Source: Cyanobium sp. Morenito 9A2 (lineage in GTDB: Bacteria > Cyanobacteriota > Cyanobacteriia > PCC-6307 > Cyanobiaceae). From it: a DNA stretch of 64,000 nucleotides. The DNA lies in assembly GCF_024345575.1 (NCBI RefSeq), contig NZ_JAGQBJ010000015.1, forward strand, positions 1 through 64,000. Direction: 5' to 3'. Position numbers and translations under genes: made by a program. Under the pieces are notes generated by a model. The model was not told the DNA's origin and searched no databases. It saw nothing but the letters and a program-made list of their open reading frames with translations. Shown here piece by piece: positions 26,684 through 34,214 of this stretch (positions are counted from its first letter, which is position 1; each line of letters starts with the position of its first letter).

Positions 26684-26716
26684 CGGGACCGGTGCGAGTG
26701 GAGAGAACAAAGAAGG

Positions 26717-26744
26717 CTCCGGAGGCCTAGGGACGCCTCCGGAG
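26717..26744 (-). terminator. Hairpin between nrtA and nrtB, partial terminator or mRNA-stability element
   Basis: A perfect 10-base-pair stem (CTCCGGAGGC with GCCTCCGGAG) and an 8-base loop, followed on the minus strand by the T-rich TTCTTTGTTCTC. It sits within the nrt operon, after the nrtA stop and before nrtB. This is where a leaky terminator or a 3' stabiliser would give more NrtA than NrtBCD, as is common for binding-protein transporters. Confidence 0.6.
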
Positions 26745-26767
26745 CGGAGCCATGGGCCCAGGCAGGC

Positions 26768-28114
26768 CTACTTGAGGGCCTTGATCTTCAGGCCCTTGAG
26801 GTAGGCCTGGGGGTTGGCGGCATCGAACTTGACGCCGTCGAAGAAGACCTCCACTCCACGGGAATCGCCGCTGGGGATCTCCTTGTAGCCGTTGGCCTTG
26901 GCGGCGGCGCGCCAGAGGTCGGAGCGGTTCACCTTCGCCACCAGGCCCTTGATGTTGGTGCCCTTGGGCAGGTAGCCCCAGCGGATGTCCTCGGTCACGA
27001 ACCAGGTGTCGTGGCTCTTGTAGGGGAAGGAGGCGTTGTTAGCCCAGAACTTCATCTTCAACGGGCTGTTCTTAACCACCCTGCCGGTGCCGTAGTCGAT
27101 GTCCCCCCTGAGACGGGGCAGCAGGTCGTCCACGGTCGCTTTGACGTACTTGTCCTGCGCAAGGATCGTGGCCAGTTCCTTGGTGTTGGAGGGGTTGTCA
27201 GACCATTTCTGGGCCTGCTGAACGGCCATCAGCAGGCGTAGGGCAGCGTTGGGATTCTTCTTGACCCAGTCGGCCCGAAGGGCGAAGGCCTTCTCGGGAT
27301 GGTCTTTCCAGAGCTCGCCGGTGATCAGGGCGGAATAGCCGAGTTTCTTGTTCACCAGCCGCTCGTTCCAGGGTTCGCCCACGCAGAAGGTGTCCATGGT
27401 TCCCGACTGCATGTTGGCGACCATCTGCGGCGGTGGGATCACCACCAGGTCGGCATTCTTGTTGGGATCGACGCCGTTGGCCGCCAGCCAGTAACGCATC
27501 CAGAGGTCGTGGGTGCCGCCGGGGAAGGTGACAGCGGCCTTGAACTTGTCACCCGTGGCGTTCTTCTTGGCCACAGCCTTGCTCAGGCCCGGAGACTTGA
27601 CTGTGAACATGTCCTTGAGGAACGCATTGGAGAGCGAAATGCCCTGGCCATTCACGTTCAGGCGGGCGAGGATGTTCATCGGCACCGGTTGCTTGCTCTT
27701 GGCGATCGCCCCGGTGGTGAGCAGGTAGGCCATCGGGGTGAGCAGGTGGGCGCCGTCGATGCCGCCTTTGCTGCTGCCGAGCTCCAAGTTATCGCGGGTG
27801 ACGGCCCAGGAGGTCTGCTTCTTGAGCGTCACCCCGGTCATCCCCTGCTTGGCGAAGAAGCCCTTCTCCTTGGCGATGATCAACGGTGCGGCATCGGTGA
27901 GGGCGATGAAGCCGAGGTCCACCTCGGTGGTTTCCGGTTTGCCGGGCGCCGCCTGGGCCGCCAGGGGTGCCAGCAGCCCGGTGCCGGCCATCCCAAGGGA
28001 GAGTCCCAGGCAGGCGGTGGAGAGGCTGGTGCGAATCAGGAAGGATCGACGGGAGAGAGGCGGCATGGAGGCGGCAGGCACGGAGGCAGGCGAAACAGCA
28101 GTGGTGGGCGGCAT
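26768..28114 (-). CDS. nrtA: Nitrate-binding protein NrtA
   Basis: 448 residues, ATG start. A twin-arginine-like export signal (SRRSFLIRTSLS) leads a hydrophobic core that ends near LAAQAAPG. The mature part carries the NrtA/CmpA fold: DLGFIALTDAAPLIIAKEKG, PGGTHDLWMRYWLAANGVD, VIPPPQMVANMQSGTMDTFC and VGEPWNERLVNKKLG. It binds nitrate and nitrite in the periplasm and delivers them to NrtB. First gene of nrtABCD-crp. A candidate NtcA site lies about 150 bases upstream. Confidence 0.96.
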   Translation of the reverse strand: MPPTTAVSPASVPAASMPPLSRRSFLIRTSLSTACLGLSLGMAGTGLLAPLAAQAAPGKPETTEVDLGFIALTDAAPLIIAKEKGFFAKQGMTGVTLKKQTSWAVTRDNLELGSSKGGIDGAHLLTPMAYLLTTGAIAKSKQPVPMNILARLNVNGQGISLSNAFLKDMFTVKSPGLSKAVAKKNATGDKFKAAVTFPGGTHDLWMRYWLAANGVDPNKNADLVVIPPPQMVANMQSGTMDTFCVGEPWNERLVNKKLGYSALITGELWKDHPEKAFALRADWVKKNPNAALRLLMAVQQAQKWSDNPSNTKELATILAQDKYVKATVDDLLPRLRGDIDYGTGRVVKNSPLKMKFWANNASFPYKSHDTWFVTEDIRWGYLPKGTNIKGLVAKVNRSDLWRAAAKANGYKEIPSGDSRGVEVFFDGVKFDAANPQAYLKGLKIKALK

Positions 28115-28260
28115 GACTTTCCCTTGGCGGCCAGGGCCGGAAGGACGCGCGCGATCGGACTGGCTTCAGAACGCGGCGACCAGTGCCGATGGATCAAGGA
28201 TCGTGTTGGCGCTCAAGCTGACCAACGTCTAAACATCACCACGTGAAGCAGGCCCGCAGG

Positions 28261-28274
28261 GTGACGATTGTTAC
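28261..28274 (-). promoter_or_regulatory. Candidate NtcA site upstream of nrtA
   Basis: Read toward nrtA it is GTA-N8-CAC, which satisfies GT-N10-AC. Twenty-two bases downstream is TGATGT, a poor match to TA-N3-T, with TTTAGA slightly further on. It overlaps the last codon of narM. The site is as good as the one before cynS, but its -10 is weaker. Confidence 0.4.
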
Positions 28275-28756
28275 GGACGGCCCGGGTCGGTCAGGAATTC
28301 GGCAACGGCGGCGGCCAGGTTGCGGTGTTCATGCCCTGGCTGGCTGAGCTTCACCAGCACGAAGCGTTGCAGTTCGTCGAGCCCGGCCCAGTCGACGTCA
28401 TCGAGCCGCAGTCCCAGGGCAATGCAGGCGGCCAGCACGGCCTCGGGCACGCTGCCCCGTTGCTGCCAGGGCTCGTCTCTGGCGGGGGGCATAGGGCGGG
28501 CGGGCCCGTCCGCCAGGGCGGCCGTGCGAGCCAGCAGATGCCGGCGCAGGTCTGTGATCGCGCCGGGGTCGTCGGGCCACTCCACCAGGGTGTGCCGTTC
28601 CGGCTCCGGCAGCGCCAGCCAATGGCTGAGCTTCAGTTTCACCCCCGCCAGATCGAGTTTGCGCCGCACCGCCATCGGAATGCAGCGCAGGTTGGAGGCG
28701 AAGTCGGCCTCGAAGGCGAAATCGCGCGCGTGCAGCCCCTCAGCCCCCGGTGCCAT
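28271..28756 (-). CDS. narM: Nitrate reductase-associated protein NarM
   Basis: 161 residues, ATG directly following the stop of the TrpD2-like gene with no gap. The family hallmark is the N-terminal FAFEADFASNLRCIPMAVRRKLDLAGVKLKL-type segment (here residues 13-43). NarM is a small cyanobacterial protein needed for active nitrate reductase, thought to aid maturation of NarB. The gene lies between nirA and nrtA, in keeping with that role. The central part (residues 80-100) is more variable. Confidence 0.9.
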   Translation of the reverse strand: MAPGAEGLHARDFAFEADFASNLRCIPMAVRRKLDLAGVKLKLSHWLALPEPERHTLVEWPDDPGAITDLRRHLLARTAALADGPARPMPPARDEPWQQRGSVPEAVLAACIALGLRLDDVDWAGLDELQRFVLVKLSQPGHEHRNLAAAVAEFLTDPGRP

Positions 28757-29791
28757 TCAGCGCACCTCCGCCAGGGCGGCCCGCAGGCGCTCGCCGGCCC
28801 GGGCGGCCAGCAGGGCCCTGGCCTGCTGCACCCCTTCCTCCAGGCCTGAGCAGGCCTCCGAAAGCCACAGCAGCGCCCCCAGGTTCCAGACCAGGGCCTC
28901 CGCCAGGGGCCCCTCCCCCACCAAGGCCTGGCGGGCCTGCGTGCCCCAGGCTTCGAGCGACTCCCAGCGCACCTCCTCGCTGGCGATGCCGTGGTCGCGG
29001 GGGTGCAGGATCAGCCGTTCCACCACCCCCTGGCGCACCCGGGCGGTGATGCCGGCGCGGGTGGTGGGCAGATCGGTGGAGCCCTCCAGCCCCTTGACCG
29101 TGAGCAGGTCGGTTTCCCCTGCGGCGGCGAGGGCTTCCCAGGCCCGGCTCTCGGTGGGGGGGTGAACGAAACCACTCACCAGCAGGTGCTCGCCTTGGTG
29201 GGGTGTCCAGAGCAGCTCCAGGCTGGCCACCGGCGGACGCTTGCCGATCGCGTCGCGCACCGGCCGGAGGCGATCGGCGGCGCTGAAGTGCAGGGGCTGG
29301 TGGGTGAGGGCCAGGTTGTGATCATCGAGCCGCGCCTGCACCGCCGCCAGCGGCAGACCCCGCCACTCGATCCCCAGCACCGCAAACAGCTCGGCGAGGG
29401 TGACTCCGTACTTCACCGGCATCGGATCGCCGCCGTGGAGCACCACCGGCTGGCCGCTGGCCGCCAGCAACAGCGCCACCATGGGCACCAGGGGCGCCGT
29501 GCGGCTGCGGCCGTCGTAGGGCACCCCGAAGCAGAGCGGCCTGCGGCCCGGACTGCGCAACACCGGACCATGGGCGCGGTAACTGTCGAGCATGCCGGTG
29601 AGCTCGATCGGCGAAGGCCGCCGGATCCGATGGGCGATCAGGAAGGCGCCGAGCTGGGCTTCCCCCACTTCGCCAGCCAGCATCAGGTCCATCGCCTCAC
29701 GGGCCTCGCCCCGGCTCAGGCCCGTGCTGGTGTGCTCGCCACTGCCCACTTTGGCAAGCAACTCACGGAAGCGCAGGCCAGGGGCCGCCAT
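28757..29791 (-). CDS. Anthranilate phosphoribosyltransferase-like protein (TrpD2 type)
   Basis: 344 residues from ATG 29791; the frame is open to 29923, but that part covers the divergent nirA promoter. The N-terminal helical domain (GEAREAMDLMLAGEVGEAQL, GAFLIAHRIRRPSP) and the phosphoribosyltransferase-like domain (LHGGDPMPVKYGVTLAELF, replacing the GTGGD motif of true TrpD) identify the YbiB/TrpD2 group. These bind nucleic acid or an unknown ligand and do not appear to make tryptophan. The gene often accompanies nitrate-assimilation genes in cyanobacteria. It abuts narM. Confidence 0.82.
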   Translation of the reverse strand: MAAPGLRFRELLAKVGSGEHTSTGLSRGEAREAMDLMLAGEVGEAQLGAFLIAHRIRRPSPIELTGMLDSYRAHGPVLRSPGRRPLCFGVPYDGRSRTAPLVPMVALLLAASGQPVVLHGGDPMPVKYGVTLAELFAVLGIEWRGLPLAAVQARLDDHNLALTHQPLHFSAADRLRPVRDAIGKRPPVASLELLWTPHQGEHLLVSGFVHPPTESRAWEALAAAGETDLLTVKGLEGSTDLPTTRAGITARVRQGVVERLILHPRDHGIASEEVRWESLEAWGTQARQALVGEGPLAEALVWNLGALLWLSEACSGLEEGVQQARALLAARAGERLRAALAEVR

Positions 29792-29841
29792 CGCCGGCCG
29801 TCGCTCCAGCTCAGAGGGGTGGCTCCCCTTGATGGCCTTGA

Positions 29842-29883
29842 GTGATGGTTGCGACAAGTGCTGGGCGCGCCCCCTGAAACATT
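29842..29883 (+). promoter_or_regulatory. Candidate NtcA promoter for nirA
   Basis: GTG-N8-GAC at 29842-29855 satisfies GT-N10-AC, and AACATT begins 22 bases later (29878), differing from TA-N3-T only in its first base. It lies in the 125-base region between the divergent TrpD2-like gene and nirA. Match quality is moderate; position and spacing support it. Confidence 0.42.
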
Positions 29884-29916
29884 GTCCCCAAGAATGACTG
29901 GCCCCAGCGCCGCTCC

Positions 29917-31482
29917 GTGACAACCCCCATCACAGCCCCCTCCCCCGGCACTCCGGCCAAGCGCAACAAAGTGGAGCAGGCCAAGGCCGACTTCTGCGGC
30001 CTTGATCTCCAGCCCCGGTTGGCCGAGCTGGGTCAAGCCGGCTGGGAATCCCTCGACGAAGCCACCCTCACCATTCATCTGAAGTGGCTGGGGATCTTCT
30101 TCCGGCCGGTGACCCCCGGTCGGTTCATGGTGCGGCTGCGGCTCCCCAATGGGCTGATCCAGGCGAGCCAGCTCGAGGTGCTGGCCGAGGTGCTGGACCG
30201 CTGCGGCGACCATGGCAGTGCCGACATCACCACCCGCCAGAACCTGCAGCTGCGGGGCTTGTTGCTCGAAGACATGGCGCCCCTGGTGGCGGCGATGGAG
30301 GCCGTGGGCCTCACCAGCCGGCAGTCCGGCCACGACAACCCCCGCAACATCACCGGCAATCCCCTGGCGGGGATTGATCCGGAGGAGTTCGTCGACACCC
30401 GCCCCCTGGTCGACGCTATCCAGGAGGCGTTGCTCGGGCCCGATGGCCCCCGCAACTTGCCGCGCAAGTTCAATGTGGCTGTAGGGGGCGCGCCCGACAG
30501 CTTCCTGCTCCACAACGATCTGGCCTTCCTGCCGGCCTATCGCGGCGACGAACTCGGCTTCACCGTGATGGTGGGGGGGTTCTTCTCGGCCCAGCGCAAC
30601 GAGCTGGCCATCCCGCTCGGTGTTTGGCTGCGAGGCGATCAGTTGCCCGAGTTCAGCCTCGCGGTGCTGCGTCACTACGAGCGCCAGGGAGATCGCACCA
30701 ACCGCAACAAGACCCGGTTGATGTATCTGATCGATGCCCTCGGCCTCGAGCGCTATCGCAGCGAGGTGCTGGGCACCTACGGCGAGTTCGCCGGTGCGGC
30801 GGCAGCGGCGGCGGTGCCAGGCCACGACGGTTCCCACCTGGTGGACCGGGCCCCGCGGGACATCTGTGGGGTCCATGGCCAGAAGCAGGAGGGCCTCCAC
30901 TGGGTTGGCCTGCACGTGCCGATGGGCCGGCTGGAGGCCGCCGACATGGTGGAGCTCGCCCGCCTGGCTAGGGAGCACGGCACAGGTGAACTGCGGTTGA
31001 GCGAAAGCCAGAACGTCCTGATCGCCCATGTGCCCCAGGGCCAGCTGGAGGCCCTGCTGGAGGAGCCCCTGCTGGAACGCTTCCAGGTGACCCCGGGGCC
31101 CCTGCAGGCCGAAGCGGTGAGCTGCACCGGCAACCGTTATTGCAGCTTTGCGCTCATCCCCACCAAGAGCACGGCCCAGGCCGTGGTCGATGAACTGGAG
31201 CAACGGCTGGAGCTGCCCCATGGGGTGCGCACCCACTGGACCGGCTGCCCCAACGCCTGCGGGCAGCCCTACATGGGCGAAATCGGTCTGATGGGTGCCA
31301 AAGCCCGCCTGGAGGGCCAGATGGTGGAAGCGGTCAAGATCTTCCTGGACGGCTCCATGGCGGGGGATCCCCGCCTGGGCGAAGTGCACGAAACGCCCGT
31401 TCCGCTCAGCCAGCTGCCCGATGTGCTTGAGGCGCTGCTGGTGGAGCGCTTCGGGGCCCGGCGGCGAACGCAGCCCCTTTGA
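29917..31482 (+). CDS. nirA: Ferredoxin-nitrite reductase NirA
   Basis: 521 residues, GTG start. Two ferredoxin-sulfite/nitrite reductase repeats: residues about 60-340 (FMVRLRLPNGLIQASQLEV, DITTRQNLQLRG, GHDNPRNITGNPLAGID) and 340-510. The sirohaem/4Fe-4S ligands are SCTGNRYCSFA and TGCPNACGQPY. It reduces nitrite to ammonium with six electrons from ferredoxin. It is divergent from the TrpD2-narM genes, and the downstream chelatase-like gene and cobA supply its sirohaem. Confidence 0.97.
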   Translation: MTTPITAPSPGTPAKRNKVEQAKADFCGLDLQPRLAELGQAGWESLDEATLTIHLKWLGIFFRPVTPGRFMVRLRLPNGLIQASQLEVLAEVLDRCGDHGSADITTRQNLQLRGLLLEDMAPLVAAMEAVGLTSRQSGHDNPRNITGNPLAGIDPEEFVDTRPLVDAIQEALLGPDGPRNLPRKFNVAVGGAPDSFLLHNDLAFLPAYRGDELGFTVMVGGFFSAQRNELAIPLGVWLRGDQLPEFSLAVLRHYERQGDRTNRNKTRLMYLIDALGLERYRSEVLGTYGEFAGAAAAAAVPGHDGSHLVDRAPRDICGVHGQKQEGLHWVGLHVPMGRLEAADMVELARLAREHGTGELRLSESQNVLIAHVPQGQLEALLEEPLLERFQVTPGPLQAEAVSCTGNRYCSFALIPTKSTAQAVVDELEQRLELPHGVRTHWTGCPNACGQPYMGEIGLMGAKARLEGQMVEAVKIFLDGSMAGDPRLGEVHETPVPLSQLPDVLEALLVERFGARRRTQPL

Positions 31483-31828
31483 GGGAGCGGCCTGGGCGTC
31501 CCGGGAGCCAGCCCCGTGGCCCGCGCCTGCTGCTGAGCTTGGGTCGGCACCTCTGGCTAAAGCTGCGGTCCAGCTCCTCAAGCGCCCCTTGGTCGCCCAG
31601 GTCGTGGCCGCCGTAGAGCAAGGCACAGATGCGCTCGGGATCGATCCCAAGGGCCGCCACCTCCTGCCAGAGCCGTTGGCTGAGGGCGGCATCAGCCCGC
31701 TCGAACTGCCCATGGCCCAGTTGCCGCACCAGCAGCCATACCAGATGCCGTTCCTTCAAGTCCGTGAAGCTGAGCTGGGGGCAGGCCCTCGATCCTGTGG
31801 TCCCAACAACGGTTTGGTTCCCAGCCAT
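31406..31828 (-). CDS. Hypothetical protein, convergent with nirA
   Basis: 140 residues from ATG 31828. The central part (about residues 17-95) looks like a real helical protein: LSFTDLKERHLVWLLVRQLG, then RADAALSQRLWQEVAALGID and RICALLYGGHDLGDQGALEE. The last 45 residues are Pro/Ala/Arg-rich and lie antisense to the end of nirA, so the true end may differ. No family recognised. It occupies most of the otherwise empty 435-base stretch between nirA and the chelatase-like gene. Confidence 0.45.
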   Translation of the reverse strand: MAGNQTVVGTTGSRACPQLSFTDLKERHLVWLLVRQLGHGQFERADAALSQRLWQEVAALGIDPERICALLYGGHDLGDQGALEELDRSFSQRCRPKLSSRRGPRGWLPGRPGRSLKGAAFAAGPRSAPPAAPQAHRAAG

Positions 31829-31917
31829 GGCGCCCGTCCAGCTCAGTCCTGTCCCAGTGCTACTCACGCCGCCACCGAGGTTCAGGCCCCACCGCCACCA
31901 GCACATGAAACGTAGCG

Positions 31918-33417
31918 ATGGCTACCAATGAGGCGCCATCGGTCAACGGGCCCCCGGCCTTCGATGCAGCCCCCGCCAGGGAACCAGCGCTGGCGCTGGA
32001 GGGGTGCCAAGGTGTGGGCCTTCCTGGCTGGGGGTGGGCGATTCCTGAGCGCGTGCACAGCTCCTTGAACGGCGCCCCCAAGGATCCGCCGCTCCCCGCC
32101 CTCCTGCCGCCCCCCGGCGATGGCGGCCGCTGGCCGATGCTGCAGCAGCTGCGGCGCCTGGAGCCCAGCGAGCTGGAGCCCTGGCTGCGGGCGCTGGAGG
32201 CGGGATCCCTCGCCCCCGAGACTGACCTGCTGGCGGTGCTGGCCGACCGGCTGGAGGGGGCCGATGCCGCACGACTGCTGGTTGGCTGGCTCAATGACCA
32301 TGGCCCCGGCGGGTCCCGCTTCGGGGCGCCCGGAGAGGCGGAACAGCTGGCCCTGATCGGCCGCCGGCGCCACCCCGCCTGCGCCCGGGCCCTGCGCCTG
32401 GCGGTGGAGAAGTTGGAGAACGCTGACCTCCCCCTGCTGGCGGCCCTGCTGCCGCCCTTGGGTCTGCAGCGGGATGGCGACGATTTCCCTTTGTTGGCGC
32501 GGCTGGCCGGTGACCCAGGGCCGAGGGCCCTGCGCCGGGGAGCGCTCGAAGGGCTGGCGGTGGGGTTGAGCGCCTGGCCCCTCGCCCCCCTGCGTCAGCT
32601 CCTGGAGCGGCTGGCCCAGGATCTCGACGGCACCCTGGCCGCCGAGGCCGTGGATCTGCTGGCCCGTCTTCCCGCTGGCCGCGCCGGCCTGGCGCGTCTG
32701 GCCCGCCGGCCCCTGGATCCCGCCGTGGGTGCTCGCCTGCACAGGCGTCTGGCGGCAGCGGCGGCCAGTCCCCTGTTGCTGGTGGTGCACGGGCGCTCGG
32801 AGGGGGTGATTCCGCCCGAGCTGCTGGAGCTGGCCGAGGTCCTGGAGCACCGCCGTGGGGCCCCGGTGCGCTTCCACGCCCTCACAGCAGCAACGGCAGT
32901 GGCAGCACCGGCGGGCACGGCTGAGGGGATCCGCCCCCCTTGGCTGCTGGTGCCGCTGTTGCTGCTGCCCGGCGGCCATGTGCGCCACGACGTGCCGGTG
33001 ATCGCCGCCGCCTGGCGCCAGGCGGGGCCGCTGCGGCGGCTGCCGTTTCTGGGGGCCTGGCCCGCCTGGCAGCGGGCCCTCAGGGCTGAACTGGCCGAAC
33101 GGGCCGAGCAGGCCCAGGGGACCCCGGTGTCCAGTGGCCCGGAGTCGCCCCGGTTGCTGCATCACCCCGTCGAGGGCGCCCTGGGGCAGCGCTACCTGCG
33201 CCATCTGAGCGAGGTCACCGGGGCGATCTGCGTGGCCAGTCCATACAGTGCGGCAGATCTGGAGGCGTTGACGCTGACGATCCCCACTGGAGCCCTGCCC
33301 CTCACCCTGGCGGCCAACCGACTCACCGACAGCCTGGGCGCTCTGCTCGGGCCGCCCCTGCTGCAGCGCCCCCGTTTCCGAGCGCTGCTGCTGGATGTGC
33401 TGGGCGACTTGCCATGA
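31918..33417 (+). CDS. HEAT-like/CbiX fusion, probable sirohydrochlorin chelatase
   Basis: 499 residues from ATG 31918; the first 70 residues are low-complexity, so a later start such as ATG 32134 is possible. Residues about 75-275 are alanine/leucine-rich helical repeats resembling HEAT repeats. Residues 284-480 have a CbiX/SirB-like chelatase pattern: H291 in LLLVVHGRSEG and H354 in LLLLPGGHVRHDVP correspond to the metal-inserting histidines. Translation is coupled to cobA (ATGA), and nirA is just upstream, so insertion of iron into sirohydrochlorin for nitrite reductase is the likely job. Cobalt insertion for cobalamin is the alternative. The N-terminal fusion is unusual. Confidence 0.75.
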   Translation: MATNEAPSVNGPPAFDAAPAREPALALEGCQGVGLPGWGWAIPERVHSSLNGAPKDPPLPALLPPPGDGGRWPMLQQLRRLEPSELEPWLRALEAGSLAPETDLLAVLADRLEGADAARLLVGWLNDHGPGGSRFGAPGEAEQLALIGRRRHPACARALRLAVEKLENADLPLLAALLPPLGLQRDGDDFPLLARLAGDPGPRALRRGALEGLAVGLSAWPLAPLRQLLERLAQDLDGTLAAEAVDLLARLPAGRAGLARLARRPLDPAVGARLHRRLAAAAASPLLLVVHGRSEGVIPPELLELAEVLEHRRGAPVRFHALTAATAVAAPAGTAEGIRPPWLLVPLLLLPGGHVRHDVPVIAAAWRQAGPLRRLPFLGAWPAWQRALRAELAERAEQAQGTPVSSGPESPRLLHHPVEGALGQRYLRHLSEVTGAICVASPYSAADLEALTLTIPTGALPLTLAANRLTDSLGALLGPPLLQRPRFRALLLDVLGDLP

Positions 33418-34199
33418 GCGAGTCGATCCCCGGCAAGGTGTACCTGGTGGGGGCAGGTCCCGGGGATCCCGAGTTGCTCACGCTCAAGGCCCATCGGCTC
33501 CTATGCGCGTGCGATGCCCTCGTCTACGACTCCCTGGTGCCGCAGACGCTGCTGGAGCTCACGCCGGAGCATTGCGAGCGCCACTTCGTGGGCAAGCGCC
33601 GGGGCCACCATTCGGTGCCCCAGCCCAGCACCAACGCCGTGCTGGTGGAGCTGGCCCAGCGGCACCGCTCCGTGGTGCGGCTCAAGGGCGGCGACCCGTT
33701 CCTGTTCGGCCGCGGTGGCGAAGAGGCGGCCCATCTGGTGCGCCATGGGGTGCCGGTGGAAGTGGTGCCCGGGGTGACCGCCGGCATCGCGGCGCCGGCC
33801 TATGTGGGCATCCCGATCACCCATCGCCGGGCGGGCTCCTCGGTCACCTTCGTGACCGGGCATGAGGAGATCGACAAGGGGCGCCCCGGGGTCGACTGGC
33901 GCGGTCTGGCCCGCAGCAGCGACGGGCTGGTGATCTACATGGGTCTGCACAACCTGCGCCGGATCTGCGAGGAGCTGATGGCGGGAGGCCTGGGGGCCGC
34001 CACCCCCGCCGCTGTCGTCCAGCAGGGCACAGTGCTCGGCCAGCGCCAGCTGGTGACGGTGCTGGGGGAGCTGGCGGACCGGGTGGAAGCTGAGGACTTT
34101 GGCTCCCCCTCAGTGGTGGTGATCGGTCAGGTGGTGGAGCAGCGGGTGCCGGAATGCGCCCCTCCGCCGGCCGATGCCGAGATGCCGATTCCGTTCTGA
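33414..34199 (+). CDS. cobA: Uroporphyrinogen-III C-methyltransferase
   Basis: 261 residues, ATG overlapping the previous stop. The SAM-dependent tetrapyrrole methylase blocks are complete: VYLVGAGPGDPELLTLKA (9-26), LKGGDPFLFGRGGEEA (about 93-108), VVPGVTAGIAAPAYVGIPIT and VIYMGLHNL. It methylates uroporphyrinogen III at C2 and C7 to precorrin-2, the branch point to sirohaem and cobalamin. No oxidase/ferrochelatase (CysG N-terminal) domain is fused, in keeping with a separate chelatase gene upstream. Confidence 0.95.
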   Translation: MSESIPGKVYLVGAGPGDPELLTLKAHRLLCACDALVYDSLVPQTLLELTPEHCERHFVGKRRGHHSVPQPSTNAVLVELAQRHRSVVRLKGGDPFLFGRGGEEAAHLVRHGVPVEVVPGVTAGIAAPAYVGIPITHRRAGSSVTFVTGHEEIDKGRPGVDWRGLARSSDGLVIYMGLHNLRRICEELMAGGLGAATPAAVVQQGTVLGQRQLVTVLGELADRVEAEDFGSPSVVVIGQVVEQRVPECAPPPADAEMPIPF

Positions 34200-34214
34200 G
34201 TGGCTTTCCCCGCT

